Assembly: GCF_902859945.1 (NCBI RefSeq)
Contig: NZ_CADIKL010000002.1
Coordinates: 248,001-312,000, forward strand
From: Paraburkholderia caffeinitolerans
Lineage (GTDB): Bacteria; Pseudomonadota; Gammaproteobacteria; Burkholderiales; Burkholderiaceae
Direction: 5' to 3'
Length of the DNA stretch: 64,000 nt
In this document: positions 51,562-62,268 of the stretch, piece by piece
Numbering within the stretch: position 1 is the stretch's first letter
Layout of the letters: each line of letters starts with the position of its first letter
The notes under the pieces: generated by a model
Database searches by the model: none
Told to the model about the DNA's origin: nothing
What the model saw: only the letters and a program-made list of their open reading frames with translations
Translations under genes and position numbers: made by a program

Positions 51562-53034
51562 TCAGTCCATCCGCTCCAGGTCGGCCGGCTTCCAGGTCGT
51601 GCTGAAAAAGGCCTGCGTCGGACCGTAAAGACGCAGCATCAAGAAGAAGCCCCGGCCCGGCACCGTGCGCCGCCAATTGCGTTCCTTGCCGGCCGGCGCC
51701 ACAGGACCGAAGTAAAGCGCATACGAACCATCCGCGCTGGCGATCGGCTCGTCGCGCGAGCCGATCGAAGGCAGAGGCTGGCCATTGTCGAGCCCCGATG
51801 CCGTCTGCGTGTCATAGAGCGTGGCCGACCAGAAATTCGCTGCCGGAACGTCGGGCGGCAAGTGCAGGCGATAGCTGCGGCTGCCGTCGAAAAACGCGCC
51901 GTTCGCATCCTTGAACGTGGTGAGAAACCGCGCGCCCTGCCCCGGCACCGCCGAACCCATTGCAGGGCTGGTGGCGTAAATGATGCTGTAGGCCGCGCTG
52001 CGGGAGTCGAGGTCGAGGAAATGTCCCGCCTTGTCCATCCATTCCCAGTCGGTGACGAAATTGCGCGTTGGCGTGACGTAATGGCGGTCGGGGTAGATCA
52101 GCCCGCCAGGCCGCTTCTCGATACCCTCGTACATCATCGCGCGGCTCATCCGGAAAGCGGTCCTGGCCGCGGCGTCGAGGATCTCACGCGTGCGCGCATC
52201 AGGATCGAATGGCTGTCCCTTCACGATGCCGATCGCCGCCATCATGCCGCGCCAGTCCGGATCGGCCGTGCCGAGCGTTTCGCTGTTGACGAAGCGCGCG
52301 AGCATGTCGAAGAAGCGGCCATCGATTGGATAGGTCATGTCGAGCGGTACGCCCGACGCATTGGGAAAACGCATCGGCTGCGCGGATTGACCGAGCGGGT
52401 GAATGCGGGTCTGCTCGATCAGGTCGCACGCCGGCGCGAGGTTGGCCGGATCGGCAAAGAACGCGCGCCAGAAGACCAGCACGTTGTTGGTCCGGGATCG
52501 ATAGACGTGGTAGCCGTCCGGCACTTCGCCCTGATAGCCGGGCGGCAGCACGAGAAACTTGCCGCCCATGCCGCGATCGGGGCCCACGAAGCCCACGTCG
52601 CCGGCATAGGTCTTGCCGTCGACGGTCGGGCCTTCGATGGGCCGCTGCCAGAAATCGTTCAGGATGCCTTGCTGTTTAGGCGGCACGTCGATCACCATGG
52701 GTCCGTCACGGCCCACGTCGATATAGCCGATGGCGTAAATCACGTCCGAATTGGGCGTGGGGATGATCGTCTTCGCGTCGAGGCGCTGCTTCCAGACCGG
52801 AAAGACCGTGTAGCCCGAGCCGAACGCCCTCTCCGAGGCTTCCTTCATCGCGTACAGGTTCACCGCGGGCAGCGCCCAGAGATAGACCTGCGTCGCGCGC
52901 TGGAACAACAATTCGTCGCGCAGTGCGCACGCATCCGCCTCCGTGGGATAACCCAGCGGAAATTCAACGCCCGCGAGCGAAGCGCGGTGTGCCGCCAGAG
53001 CGTGCATCGAAAGCGCCGCTTTTTCTTCCTGCAT
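51562..53034 (-). CDS. DUF1254/DUF1214 protein, long form
   Basis: The 490-residue protein has an N-terminal DUF1254 domain ([22 protein letters not shown], then [16 protein letters not shown]) and a C-terminal DUF1214 domain ([46 protein letters not shown]). No signal peptide is clear. Its biochemical role is unknown. It is last in the leftward operon FadJ-type, thiolase, DUF1254, and a short paralogue lies at 62269; both have a CCCCCT operator upstream. It converges on the LuxR gene. Confidence 0.88.
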   Translation of the reverse strand: MQEEKAALSMHALAAHRASLAGVEFPLGYPTEADACALRDELLFQRATQVYLWALPAVNLYAMKEASERAFGSGYTVFPVWKQRLDAKTIIPTPNSDVIYAIGYIDVGRDGPMVIDVPPKQQGILNDFWQRPIEGPTVDGKTYAGDVGFVGPDRGMGGKFLVLPPGYQGEVPDGYHVYRSRTNNVLVFWRAFFADPANLAPACDLIEQTRIHPLGQSAQPMRFPNASGVPLDMTYPIDGRFFDMLARFVNSETLGTADPDWRGMMAAIGIVKGQPFDPDARTREILDAAARTAFRMSRAMMYEGIEKRPGGLIYPDRHYVTPTRNFVTDWEWMDKAGHFLDLDSRSAAYSIIYATSPAMGSAVPGQGARFLTTFKDANGAFFDGSRSYRLHLPPDVPAANFWSATLYDTQTASGLDNGQPLPSIGSRDEPIASADGSYALYFGPVAPAGKERNWRRTVPGRGFFLMLRLYGPTQAFFSTTWKPADLERMD

Positions 53035-53068
53035 GTTTTGTCTTCCTGATAAAAGTAGCCGCCCCCAC

Positions 53069-54247
53069 TTACAGCACTTCGAACAGGCCTGCGGCGCCCT
53101 GGCCGCCGCCGATGCACATCGTCACGACGACATATTTCACCCCGCGCCGCTTGCCTTCGATGAGCGCGTGCCCGACGAGACGCGCGCCCGAAACGCCAAA
53201 CGGATGCCCGACCGCAATCGCGCCGCCGTTCACGTTCAGCCGGTCCATCGGAATGCCGAGCTGGTCCGCGCAATAGAGCACCTGGACCGCGAACGCCTCG
53301 TTGAGCTCCCACAGGCCGATGTCCTCCACCTTGAGCCCAGCCTTCTTCAGGAGCTTCGGCACGGCGAACACCGGGCCGATGCCCATCTCGTCGGGCTCGC
53401 AGCCCGCCACCGCGAAACCGCGGAACACGCCGAGCGGTTTGAGGCCCTTTGCCGCCGCCACGCGCGCGTTCATCACCACCGTGGCCGATGCGCCATCGGA
53501 GAACTGCGATGCGTTGCCCGCCGAGATCACGCCGCCGGGAAACGCCGTGCGGATCTTTGCCACGCCTTCGAGCGTCGTGTCCGCACGAATGCCTTCGTCG
53601 GCAGCGATCGTCACCTCGCGTGTCACGATCTCCCCCGTCGCGCTGTCGGTCACGCCGCAGAGCACGGTGATCGGCGCGATCTCATCATCGAAGAGACCCG
53701 CCGCCTGCGCCGCTGCCGCGCGTTGCTGGCTGCGCACGCCGTACTCGTCCTGGCGCTCCTTCGAGATCTCGTAGCGCTTCGCGACCTGCTCTGCGGTCTG
53801 GAGCATGCTCCAGTAGATCTCGGGCTTTTGGCGCACGAGCCACGGATCGGCCGCGAAGGTCTGATTCATCTGCCGCTGCGTCCACGAGATGCTCTCGACG
53901 CCGCCCGCCGCGAAGATGTCGCCCTCGCCCGCAATCACGCGCTGCGCAGCCATCGCAATCGTCTGCAGTCCCGATGAACAGAAGCGATTCACCGTGGCAC
54001 CCGGCACGCTCACCGGACAGCCTGCGCGCAAGGCAACTTGCCGTCCGATGTTGCCGCCGGTCGCGCCCTCCGGATTCGCACAGCCCATCAGCACGTCCTC
54101 CACCTCGGCCGGCTCGATGCCTGCGCGCGCGATGGCGTGCTGCACGGCGTGGCCGCCGAGCGTCGCGCCATGCGTCAGGTTGAATGCGCCTTTCCAGCTC
54201 TTTGCCAGCGCCGTGCGCGCCGTCGAAACGATTACTGCCTCAGTCAT
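53069..54247 (-). CDS. Acetyl-CoA acyltransferase (FadA/PhaA-type thiolase)
   Basis: The 392-residue thiolase is fully equipped: nucleophile Cys in NRFCSSGLQ, His in [17 protein letters not shown], and Cys in [10 protein letters not shown]. It cleaves 3-ketoacyl-CoA to acetyl-CoA and a shortened acyl-CoA. It lies 35 bp after the FadJ-type gene, so together they form a straight-chain beta-oxidation unit. It differs from the two lipid-transfer-type thiolases in the window. Confidence 0.93.
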   Translation of the reverse strand: MTEAVIVSTARTALAKSWKGAFNLTHGATLGGHAVQHAIARAGIEPAEVEDVLMGCANPEGATGGNIGRQVALRAGCPVSVPGATVNRFCSSGLQTIAMAAQRVIAGEGDIFAAGGVESISWTQRQMNQTFAADPWLVRQKPEIYWSMLQTAEQVAKRYEISKERQDEYGVRSQQRAAAAQAAGLFDDEIAPITVLCGVTDSATGEIVTREVTIAADEGIRADTTLEGVAKIRTAFPGGVISAGNASQFSDGASATVVMNARVAAAKGLKPLGVFRGFAVAGCEPDEMGIGPVFAVPKLLKKAGLKVEDIGLWELNEAFAVQVLYCADQLGIPMDRLNVNGGAIAVGHPFGVSGARLVGHALIEGKRRGVKYVVVTMCIGGGQGAAGLFEVL

Positions 54248-54282
54248 GGTGTAGTCCCGGAAATTCTATGAAGTGGATGCGC

Positions 54283-56364
54283 TCACTCGTTAAAGCCGCG
54301 GCCTGCCTCGGCCAGCTTCTGCAACGAGGGGGCGATCCGCCACGCGTGGCCCTGATAGCCGCGCGCGTAGCGCCGTATGGCTTGTGCGACGTTGAAGAGG
54401 CCGACCTGGTCGGCGTACAGCATCGGGCCGCCGCGGAACTTCGGAAAGCCATAGCCGTTCAGGTACACCATGTCGATATCCGATGCCTTCGACGCAATGC
54501 CTTCTTCGAGGATCACCGCGCCTTCGTTGACGAGCGCATAGACGAGTCGCCCGACGATCTCCTCGTCGCTGATCTGGCGGCGCTCGATGCCCAGATCCTT
54601 CGAATGCTGGACGATCATGTCGTTGACGAGCTTGCTCGGATACGCCTTGCGGTCGCCCGGCTTGTAGTCGTACCAGCCCGCCCCGGCCTTCTGGCCGAAA
54701 CGCCCCATCTCGCACAGCAGGTCACCGGACTTCGAATAGTTGAACTCCGGCTGCTCGATGGCGCGGCGCTTGCGTATGGCCCATGCGATGTCGTTGCCGG
54801 CCATGTCGATCATGCGAAAAGGACCCATCGCGAAGCCGAATTTCTCGATCGCGCGGTCCACCTGCGCGGGCAGCGCGCCTTCGTCGAGCAGGAAGCCGGC
54901 CTGGCGGCTGTACTGCTCCAGCATGCGGTTGCCGATGAAGCCGTCGCACACCCCCGACACCACGGCGACCTTGCGGATCTTCTTCGCGAGCTGCATCACG
55001 GTCGCCAGCACGTCCCCGGCCGTATGCTCGCCACGCACGACTTCGAGCAGCCTCATCACGTTCGCCGGGCTGAAGAAGTGCATGCCCACCACGTCCTGCG
55101 GGCGCTTCGTGAACGAAGCAATGCGGTTCACGTCCAGCGTGGACGTGTTCGAGGCGAGGATCGCGCCCGGCTTCATAACCTCGTCGAGCGTGCGGAACAC
55201 CGTCTCCTTCACGCCGATCTCCTCGAACACCGCTTCGATCACGAGATCGGCGTCGCGGATATCGTGATACGAGAGCGTCGTCGAAAGCAGCCCCATGCGC
55301 GCATCCCCTTCCTGCTGCGTGAGCTTGCCCTTCTTCGCGCTGTTTTCGTAGTTGCGACGAATCGTGGCCACGCCGCGTTCGAGCGCGTCGGCCTTCATCT
55401 CCAGCAGCGTCACGGGAATCCCCGCGTTCAGGAAGTTCATGACGATGCCGCCGCCCATCGTTCCGGCGCCGATGATGGCCACCTTGGCGACCGGACGCGC
55501 GGGCGTGTCGGCGCTCACGTCGGGTATCTTGCTCGCGGCGCGCTCGCCAAGGAAGGCGTGGCGCAGCGCGCGCGATTCGGGGGTGCCGAGCAGATAGTCG
55601 AAGCCCTCGCGTTCGGCCTCGATGCCCTGTTCGAACGTTTTGAGCGACGCCGCCACCGCGTCCACGCAGCGCGCCGGCGCCGGGAACGGCCCCGCATTCG
55701 CGGCAACGGTCGTGCGCGCGAACCCGAGATACGCCTCGGCGTTTTCATGCTCGACTTTCAGGTCGCGCACGCGCGGATGCGCGCCGGCCTGGTTCGCCAC
55801 GCGCCGCGCAAGGCCGACGGCGGCTTCGAGCACATCGCCCTCGACGATCTCGTCGAACAGGCGCGTGCCGGCCAGCGCCTCCGCCTTGAGCGTCCGGCCC
55901 GACACGATCATGTTCAGGGCCGCTTCGAGCCCGATCGCGCGCGGCAGACGCTGTGTGCCTCCCGCGCCCGGCAGCAGCCCCAGGTTGACCTCGGGCAGCG
56001 CGATCTGCGTGCCGCGCGCGGCCACGCGATAGTGGCAGCCCAGCGCGAGTTCCAGCCCGCCGCCCATCGCCACCGAATGCACCGCCGCGACGACGGGCTT
56101 GGCCGCCGCCTCGATCGACGTGATCACCGTATGCAGGCTCGGTTCCTGTAGTGCGCCCGGCGTGCCGAACTCGCGGATGTCCGCGCCGCCCGAGAACGCG
56201 CGGCCCGCGCCAGCGAGCACGATCGCCTTGACCGCCGCATCGTCGAGCGCCTGGCTCAAACGTTCGGCGACGCCGATGCGGATGCCGAGCCCGAGGCCGT
56301 TCACAGGGGGATGGTCGAGCGTGATGACGGCCACGCCGTCCCGGACCTGATACTGCACTGTCAT
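54283..56364 (-). CDS. FadJ-type multifunctional enoyl-CoA hydratase / 3-hydroxyacyl-CoA dehydrogenase
   Basis: The 693-residue fusion has an N-terminal crotonase domain with both Glu ([28 protein letters not shown]). A Rossmann 3-hydroxyacyl-CoA dehydrogenase follows ([12 protein letters not shown] near residue 295), with catalytic His in [10 protein letters not shown] and Asn/Glu regions (GNRMLEQY). It catalyses the two middle steps of beta-oxidation. The start is ATG 56364 with AAGGAA upstream; the longer frame is not supported. It leads an operon with the thiolase and DUF1254 genes, and operator F lies 114 bp before the ATG. Confidence 0.93.
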   Translation of the reverse strand: MTVQYQVRDGVAVITLDHPPVNGLGLGIRIGVAERLSQALDDAAVKAIVLAGAGRAFSGGADIREFGTPGALQEPSLHTVITSIEAAAKPVVAAVHSVAMGGGLELALGCHYRVAARGTQIALPEVNLGLLPGAGGTQRLPRAIGLEAALNMIVSGRTLKAEALAGTRLFDEIVEGDVLEAAVGLARRVANQAGAHPRVRDLKVEHENAEAYLGFARTTVAANAGPFPAPARCVDAVAASLKTFEQGIEAEREGFDYLLGTPESRALRHAFLGERAASKIPDVSADTPARPVAKVAIIGAGTMGGGIVMNFLNAGIPVTLLEMKADALERGVATIRRNYENSAKKGKLTQQEGDARMGLLSTTLSYHDIRDADLVIEAVFEEIGVKETVFRTLDEVMKPGAILASNTSTLDVNRIASFTKRPQDVVGMHFFSPANVMRLLEVVRGEHTAGDVLATVMQLAKKIRKVAVVSGVCDGFIGNRMLEQYSRQAGFLLDEGALPAQVDRAIEKFGFAMGPFRMIDMAGNDIAWAIRKRRAIEQPEFNYSKSGDLLCEMGRFGQKAGAGWYDYKPGDRKAYPSKLVNDMIVQHSKDLGIERRQISDEEIVGRLVYALVNEGAVILEEGIASKASDIDMVYLNGYGFPKFRGGPMLYADQVGLFNVAQAIRRYARGYQGHAWRIAPSLQKLAEAGRGFNE

Positions 56365-56477
56365 GCTGGTTCCTTTGTGTCTCGAAGTGGTGACAAGGCC
56401 GCTCGTTCGGGGGGCACGATCCACGGCCCGGCAGCTTGTTGAGCCCGGAAAGTTAATCACCTTTTCCAGACGCGCCT

Positions 56478-56496
56478 CCCCCTCGTTCAGAGGGGT
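56478..56496. promoter_or_regulatory. Palindromic operator F (CCCCCT-N7-AGGGGT)
   Basis: One mismatch in the right arm, spacer CGTTCAG. It lies 114 bp before the FadJ-type ATG and after the TetR stop, so it serves the leftward FadJ operon. Confidence 0.7.
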
Positions 56497-56526
56497 AGGC
56501 TCGCGCCGCCCGGGCGTGAGCGCTGC

Positions 56527-57213
56527 TCAGCGCGTCCCGCTGGTCAGGAGCGCGTGGATCATGCGCGCAAGCAGATACGGCGTATCGGGCGCGGCCAGGT
56601 AGCCCGGACGTTCGAGCACCATCGCGCGCGGCAACGCAAGCAGCGTATGAAGCACCAGAAACTCCGCCATCTCCGGATCGCGCACCCGGATCTCGGACTC
56701 GAAGCGGATCATCAGCGCCGGCGTTGCGCCGCTATGCCAGATTCCGTGCGCCTTGACGAGGTCGAGCCGGACGAGTTCGTCGTAGTGCGTCGAGCGGATG
56801 TTGAATGCGCAGTCGAGCAGCATCCTCTTGCGATGGACGGCCAGGCCCGCCGTGAGCGTCAGCAGGATGCCATCGAAGAGCGTGGCGTCGCCGGGCAGCG
56901 CGGCAATCTCCGCAAGTAGCGCATCGCGCGATTCGATCCGGTAATCGTCGAAGACTGCCGCAATCAAGGCCTCCATCGTCGGAAAATATTCGTAGATCGA
57001 ACTAATCGAAACGCCCGCGGTTTCGGCGACAGCCAGCACGGTGAGCGCGTCGCGTCCCTGCTCTTCGAGAATCTTGCGGCCTGCCTCCTTGACCGCCGCG
57101 ACAAGCGCGACCGAGCGCGCCTGGCGAGGCGACTTGCGCAAACCCGCGGGTCTCTCGACACGGACCACGCAATCGTGCGCGCCGCAATCTTCATGGTGAT
57201 TCGATCTGACCAT
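56527..57213 (-). CDS. TetR-family transcriptional regulator
   Basis: The 228-residue regulator has an N-terminal helix-turn-helix (LTVLAVAETAGVSISSIYEYFPTMEALIAAVF) and an all-helical ligand domain. ATG 57213 follows GGAAGGAGCAGCAG; the longer frame adds only a few residues. It sits between operators F and G, with G 76 bp upstream of its own start and 106 bp from the divergent acyl-CoA dehydrogenase. TetR proteins bind 15-20 bp palindromes, so this is a strong candidate, with LuxR, for reading the CCCCCT-N7-AGGGGG sites, perhaps with an acyl-CoA ligand. Confidence 0.9.
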   Translation of the reverse strand: MVRSNHHEDCGAHDCVVRVERPAGLRKSPRQARSVALVAAVKEAGRKILEEQGRDALTVLAVAETAGVSISSIYEYFPTMEALIAAVFDDYRIESRDALLAEIAALPGDATLFDGILLTLTAGLAVHRKRMLLDCAFNIRSTHYDELVRLDLVKAHGIWHSGATPALMIRFESEIRVRDPEMAEFLVLHTLLALPRAMVLERPGYLAAPDTPYLLARMIHALLTSGTR

Positions 57214-57288
57214 CTGCTGCTCCTTCCGGCTCGGGCCGGCGCCCAACGCCGCCCTCCATCCACTGTATGCAAGGCGGACGCGGCGCTC

Positions 57289-57307
57289 CCCCCTCCTTTT
57301 GAGGGGA
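57289..57307. promoter_or_regulatory. Palindromic operator G (CCCCCT-N7-AGGGGA)
   Basis: One mismatch in the right arm, spacer CCTTTTG. It lies 76 bp before the TetR ATG and 106 bp before the divergent acyl-CoA dehydrogenase ATG. Confidence 0.7.
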
Positions 57308-57412
57308 GGCAGTGCGACAACGCTGCGCGACCATGCAAGCTGGACCAGCTTGCCGCCGCCCCCCTCTGAGCCATGTCTTCGCCCAGGGCGGCCTTACCAT
57401 TCAGGGAACACC

Positions 57413-59215
57413 ATGAGCTACACCCCGCCCACCACGGACATGACGTTCGTGATGACCGAACTCGCCGGACTCGATACCGTTTCGACCCTTCCGGGCTTCA
57501 CGGATGCCACGCGCGCGACGGTGCAAGCCGTCCTCGATGAAGGCGCCAGATTCTGCAGCGAGGTGCTTGCGCCGCTGAATCTCCCGGGCGACCGCAATCC
57601 CGCCACCTGCGAGAACGGAAAAGTCACCGCATCGCCGGGATTCAAGGAAGCCTTTGCGCAGTTCGTCGAAGGCGGATGGCAAGGGTTGATGCATCCCGCC
57701 GAATACGGCGGCCAGGGTCTGCCCAAGCTGCTTGCCTCGCCGTGCCTCGAAATGCTCACGGCCGCCAACCTGTCGTTCGCGACCTGTCCGTCGCTCACCG
57801 ACGGTGCGATAGAAGCGCTCCTGCTCGCAGGCACACGGGCACAAAAGCAGCGATACCTGCCGAAGCTGATCTCGGGCCAGTGGACCGGCACCATGAACTT
57901 GACCGAGCCTCAGGCCGGCTCCGATCTCGCGATGCTGCGCGCACGCGCCGTCCCCCAGCAAGACGGCACCTACCGCCTCTTCGGCACGAAGATCTTCATC
58001 ACGTGGGGCGAGCACGACATGGCGGAGAACATCGTGCATCTCGTGCTCGCACGCACGCCCGACGCGCCGCCGGGTGTCAAGGGCATCTCGCTTTTCATCG
58101 TGCCGAAATTCCTCGTCGACGAGGACGGCAGCCTGGGCGCGCGCAACGACGTGCATTGCGTGTCGCTCGAACACAAGCTGGGCCTCAAGGCGAGCCCGAC
58201 CGCGGTGCTCCAGTTCGGCGAGCACGGCGGCGCGACCGGCCATCTGATCGGCGAGGAGAATCGCGGCCTCGAGTACATGTTCGTGATGATGAACGCCGCG
58301 CGCTTCGCCGTCGGGCTGCAGGGTATCGGCCTTGCCGAGCGCGCGTACCAGAAGGCCGTCGCGTACGCGAAGGAGCGCGTGCAGAGCCGCCCCGTGGACG
58401 GCTCGTCGGACGGGCCCGTCCCCATCGTCCAGCATCCCGACGTAAAGCGCATGCTCTCGACCATGCGCGCCCTCACGCAAGGCGCGCGCGCCCTGGCCTA
58501 TGTGGCCGCATCGCACAGCGATCTCGCACACGCTCACCCCGACGCGGCCGAGCGTGCCAGCCATCGCGCCATTTACGACTATCTCGTGCCGATCGTGAAG
58601 GGCTGGAGCACCGAACTCGCCGTCGAAGTCGCGAGCCTCGGCGTGCAGGTGCACGGCGGCACGGGCTTCATCGAGGAAACCGGCGCGGCGCAGTACTATC
58701 GCGACGCCCGGATACTGCCGATCTACGAAGGCACCACGGCGATCCAGGCCAACGATCTGGTCGGCCGCAAGACCGTGCGCGATGGCGGCAAGCTCGTGCG
58801 GCACATCATGGCGCGCATCGATGCCACCCTCGCTGAGCTGCACGCGCACCGCGCGTTCGGGTCCAATCCGGCGTTCGCGGCGATGTGCCATCAACTGGAT
58901 GCGGGGCGCATGTCGATGGCTCGCGCCGTCGATTTCATGCTAGCCAACGTCAAGGCCGACACCAACGCGGTATTCGGCGGCGCCGTTGCTTATCTGAAGC
59001 TCTCTGGGATCGTGCTGTGCGGCTGGCAAATGGCGCGCGCGCTCATCGCCGCATCGGGGCGTGAAGCCAGCAATCCGGTGTTCTATGGCGCGAAAATGGC
59101 GACCGCGCATCACTACGCGACGCATATCCTCCCGCAAGCCACCGCGCTCGAAATCGCCATCGTCAGCGCGCGCAGCGGCGAAGGCATGCTCGCGCTCAGC
59201 GGCGAGCAATTCTGA
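57413..59215 (+). CDS. Long acyl-CoA dehydrogenase (about 600 residues, DmdC/FadE type)
   Basis: The 600-residue form has an extra C-terminal domain beyond the usual 380. Motifs: MNLTEPQAGSDLAMLRARA near residue 165, VQVHGGTGFIEETGAAQYYRDARILPIYEGTTAIQ with the catalytic Glu, and a long C-terminal helical part. This class includes 3-methylmercaptopropionyl-CoA dehydrogenase and long-chain FadE forms. ATG 57413 is chosen over the upstream frame because AGGGAACACC precedes it. It is divergent from TetR across operator G and converges on the acyl-CoA synthetase; I see no clear terminator in the 113-bp gap. Confidence 0.92.
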   Translation: MSYTPPTTDMTFVMTELAGLDTVSTLPGFTDATRATVQAVLDEGARFCSEVLAPLNLPGDRNPATCENGKVTASPGFKEAFAQFVEGGWQGLMHPAEYGGQGLPKLLASPCLEMLTAANLSFATCPSLTDGAIEALLLAGTRAQKQRYLPKLISGQWTGTMNLTEPQAGSDLAMLRARAVPQQDGTYRLFGTKIFITWGEHDMAENIVHLVLARTPDAPPGVKGISLFIVPKFLVDEDGSLGARNDVHCVSLEHKLGLKASPTAVLQFGEHGGATGHLIGEENRGLEYMFVMMNAARFAVGLQGIGLAERAYQKAVAYAKERVQSRPVDGSSDGPVPIVQHPDVKRMLSTMRALTQGARALAYVAASHSDLAHAHPDAAERASHRAIYDYLVPIVKGWSTELAVEVASLGVQVHGGTGFIEETGAAQYYRDARILPIYEGTTAIQANDLVGRKTVRDGGKLVRHIMARIDATLAELHAHRAFGSNPAFAAMCHQLDAGRMSMARAVDFMLANVKADTNAVFGGAVAYLKLSGIVLCGWQMARALIAASGREASNPVFYGAKMATAHHYATHILPQATALEIAIVSARSGEGMLALSGEQF

Positions 59216-59328
59216 GCAGCACCGGCGAGCGTGGCGCCCCTGTGTGACGGGCGCCCGCTCGCCGCGTGGGCGGGCGCCGCGAAACGGTGCACCCTGCCGT
59301 CGAGTGACGGCCCGCGGCGCACCGCGAA

Positions 59329-61035
59329 TCAGATCACGGTCGCCCGACTACCTGCGTCGAAAATGACCGGCTGCCCTTGCTCCGCCCACGCGCTGGCCGC
59401 CGGAAGATAATGATCTTCGATGGCGGCACGCTTGATCTTCATCGTAGGGGTAAGGAATCCATTATCAGTAGTCCATACGTCATCGACGACCACGACAAAG
59501 TCCAGTTTTTCGTGATCTTCGAGCGTCGCGTTGACGCTCTCGACCATCTCCTGCAATTGCGCGCGCAACGCCTCTCGCGCCGCGCCGTCGCGCAACCCGC
59601 TCTGCGCCGCGGCCGACAGCATCAGAAGCGCAAACGGTTGAGCGAAACCCGGCCCCGTCACGCACACCGCCTCCACTTGAGGGTGACTCAGCTTGTTTTC
59701 GATGGGGACCGGCACGACGTATTTCCCCTTGCTGGTCTTGAACATCTCCTTGACACGCCCCGTGATCTTCAGGCGACCGATTTCGTCGAGCTCGCCGCGG
59801 TCTCCGGTCTTGAAGAAGCCATCCTCGGACATGCTCTGCGCGCTCAGTTCGGGTTGCCGGTAATAGCCCAGCATCATCGTGGGCGCCTTGAGCAGGATCT
59901 CGCCATTTTCCGCGATCCTGCACGCCACGCCGGGCATCGCCTGCCCCGAATAGCCGGGCCGCACGAGTCCCGGCCGGCTGTAGTGCGAATACGAGAAGTT
60001 CTCCGTCATGCCGTACACATCGAGCAGTTCCAGACCGAGCGCGCGATACCAGTTCGTGATTTCCTCGGGCAGCGGTGCGGACCCTGTAAAGGCGATCCGT
60101 GTCGCGTCGAGCCCGAGCATCGTGAGGATCTGCTTCTTGAGCGCCTCGGCTTCCGGGGTGGCTTCATGCAGCAGCGCAAGCTGGCTAGCGGACAACTTCG
60201 AGCACGCGCCCTGATAGAACTTCGTCCATAGCCGGGGCATGGAGATGAACACCGTGGGCCGCGCCCGATGCAGGTCCTGGATGAATGTGGCGAGGCTGTC
60301 GTTGAAGAACACCCGAAAGCCATGACAAAGCGAATTCGATTCGACGAACGAGCGCTCCGCGGTATGAGCCAGCGGAAGATAGGACAGCACACGATCGGCG
60401 GGCGTGAAGTCGCAGAAGATGCCCGCTTGCTCCGCGTAGGCGAAGATCGTGCCGAAGCTGTGCATCACGCCCTTGGGTTCGCCGGTGCTGCCCGAGGTGT
60501 AGATGATGGTGGCCAGGTCGTCTGCGTCGGGCAGATGGACGTCGTGAAGGGGTTCGTGCTCCGAGACAATGGCGTCCCACTGCACTGCCTGCGGCGTTGC
60601 CGGAGACATCGGCAGTGCAACGAGCCGCGCCTGATCGGGGATAACCTTGTGAATCTCATTCCAGCCATCGGTTTTGCCGTCGAGCTTGCCGACGAATACA
60701 AGACGCACATCGCAGTGCTCGAAGATATACCGCGCCGTATTCGCGCTGATCGTCGGATAGACCGGCACGGAGACGTGTCCAGACATCCAGATCGCCAGAT
60801 CCGCCACAAGCCAGTGCGCGCTGTTCTTGCCGACAATGGAAATCGCACTCCGTGGCGGCAGATTTAGCGAGCTCAACCACGCCGCTGTCCGCCGGGCGGC
60901 ATCGCCTACCTCTTTCCACGTATAGTCCACGACCCGGCCGTCCGGCGTCGGCTCGGTGAGATAGACCGCGTCCGGCTGTGTGCTCTCCCAGTGCAGGAAG
61001 CGATGAACCAGGGTTCCGGAATTCGTACCGCTCAT
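59329..61035 (-). CDS. Long-chain acyl-CoA synthetase (FadD15/ACSL-like)
   Basis: The 568-residue AMP-forming ligase has TIIYTSGSTGEPKGVMHS as phosphate loop, VYGMTENFSYS, GWFKTGD-like EDGFFKTGDRGELDE and the hinge LKITGRVKEMFKTSKGKYV typical of the long-chain (ACSL) group. It ends with the Lys in TPTMKIKR. ATG 61035 has GGAGACATTG before it; GTG 61047 is less likely. Operator H lies 196 bp upstream. With the ligase at 43673 the region can activate two acid types. Confidence 0.92.
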   Translation of the reverse strand: MSGTNSGTLVHRFLHWESTQPDAVYLTEPTPDGRVVDYTWKEVGDAARRTAAWLSSLNLPPRSAISIVGKNSAHWLVADLAIWMSGHVSVPVYPTISANTARYIFEHCDVRLVFVGKLDGKTDGWNEIHKVIPDQARLVALPMSPATPQAVQWDAIVSEHEPLHDVHLPDADDLATIIYTSGSTGEPKGVMHSFGTIFAYAEQAGIFCDFTPADRVLSYLPLAHTAERSFVESNSLCHGFRVFFNDSLATFIQDLHRARPTVFISMPRLWTKFYQGACSKLSASQLALLHEATPEAEALKKQILTMLGLDATRIAFTGSAPLPEEITNWYRALGLELLDVYGMTENFSYSHYSRPGLVRPGYSGQAMPGVACRIAENGEILLKAPTMMLGYYRQPELSAQSMSEDGFFKTGDRGELDEIGRLKITGRVKEMFKTSKGKYVVPVPIENKLSHPQVEAVCVTGPGFAQPFALLMLSAAAQSGLRDGAAREALRAQLQEMVESVNATLEDHEKLDFVVVVDDVWTTDNGFLTPTMKIKRAAIEDHYLPAASAWAEQGQPVIFDAGSRATVI

Positions 61036-61382
61036 CAATGTCTCCACTCATTCGTTGCCGGCGTTGCCGCACAGCGGCAATCCGCCCGCTTCTTATTGCC
61101 CATTTCTTATTGCCCAATCCGCATTCGGGATGAAACGCCCGCCGATGGTCCCATGCCCGGAGCCGGCGTGGCGAAACGCATCATCGCTATGCTTCATGAC
61201 GAACGATACGCAGAAGCAGGGATCAATACGCCCACTCTTTTATAGGGGTGACTTCCACGCCTGGCGTCGGCGGCGACATAAGCGGGGAATACGCTGCCGC
61301 GATTGAAGGACATCAACCGATATCGGCGACTCTCGACATGGGCACGCCCTCCGATTCTACGCCGCGGGTCAAGCGCGCATCT
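61036..61382. promoter_or_regulatory. Promoter region of the long-chain ligase
   Basis: A 347-bp gap between two leftward genes. It contains operator H and no convincing small gene. Its position suggests a separate promoter for the ligase rather than read-through from the crotonase-type gene. Confidence 0.45.
61231..61249. promoter_or_regulatory. Palindromic operator H (CCCACT-N7-AGGGGT)
   Basis: Two arm mismatches but the 7-base spacer (CTTTTAT) is kept. It lies 196 bp before the long-chain ligase ATG, further away than the other sites. Confidence 0.55.
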
Positions 61383-62213
61383 TCAGCCGCGATCCCAGTC
61401 GAACCGTAGCGGCTTGCCGGACGTGAAAGCCGCTACGGCCTCGCTGGAATAAAGGGCGGCAGCTGCCCGGGCTTGCCCCGAAGCCTCCAGGCCAACGAAG
61501 TCCCGGTACGATGTTTCGAAGCTTCCATTCAGAAGCCGCTTCGCGATAGCCGTTGCTTCTCGCGGCGCTTGCCTGAAGCGCGCTGCGAAATGCCATGCAC
61601 GCTCGTTGAGTGCTTCCGCTTCGTGAATTTCGTGGACGATGCCCAGCGCCCTGGCTTCTACGGCGCCGACCTTGCGTGCGGTCATCACCATGTCCTTCGC
61701 GGCGGAAAGCCCCACGATCCTGGGCAACTGGTGTAGCGCCGCCAGGTCCGGGATCAGTCCAATCCGCGCGAAAGACAGGCAGAACACCGCGCGCTGCGAC
61801 GCAAGCACGAAATCGGCGGCCAATGCGAGCGAGAAGCCAGCCCCGGCCGCTGGCCCATCCACCGCGGCGATGACCGGTAACTCCAGTTCACGCAGCCGTT
61901 GCAGCCATGCGTGAACATTCAGGATGAACTCGGCAACATCGGCAGGCTCGCTATCCTCCGGCGCATTTCCCACGCCGTCGCCGAGCGTTTCCTTTAGATC
62001 CGCACCCGAGCAGAAGCTGCCGCCACTACCGGTCAGGATGAGCGCGCGGACATCGCGCCGGTTGTCCAGCCAGTCCAGCATGTCACGATAATCCGCGCGC
62101 AATGCCGCGCCCAGCGCGTTGCGTGATTCCGGGCTTTGATGTGAAAACTCGGCAATGCCATCCCTCAAGACGATTCGGCTTTTGCGCAGATACACCATGC
62201 TGTCTTCAGACAC
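61383..62213 (-). CDS. Enoyl-CoA isomerase-type crotonase-fold protein
   Basis: The 276-residue protein has the oxyanion motif GSFCSGADLKE but lacks both hydratase Glu residues (GAGFSLALAAD, SFARIGLIPDLAAL). The Asp in IGLIPD is the base used by PaaG-type delta3,delta2-enoyl-CoA isomerases, so isomerisation of a misplaced double bond is likely. GTG 62213 follows GGAGAGACT; ATG 62198 is an alternative. It lies 55 bp after the DUF1254 gene and is probably co-transcribed. Confidence 0.85.
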   Translation of the reverse strand: MSEDSMVYLRKSRIVLRDGIAEFSHQSPESRNALGAALRADYRDMLDWLDNRRDVRALILTGSGGSFCSGADLKETLGDGVGNAPEDSEPADVAEFILNVHAWLQRLRELELPVIAAVDGPAAGAGFSLALAADFVLASQRAVFCLSFARIGLIPDLAALHQLPRIVGLSAAKDMVMTARKVGAVEARALGIVHEIHEAEALNERAWHFAARFRQAPREATAIAKRLLNGSFETSYRDFVGLEASGQARAAAALYSSEAVAAFTSGKPLRFDWDRG

Positions 62214-62268
62214 AGTCTCTCCGATCGGTCTATCTCCCGGTGCTCATCGAAGCGCGCGTTGGGCCGAT

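Noticed and set aside
54184..56151. 655-residue open frame on the + strand opposite the FadJ-type gene
   Set aside because: It is a shadow of the complete FadJ-type coding frame, with the typical Arg/His-rich composition and no motifs.
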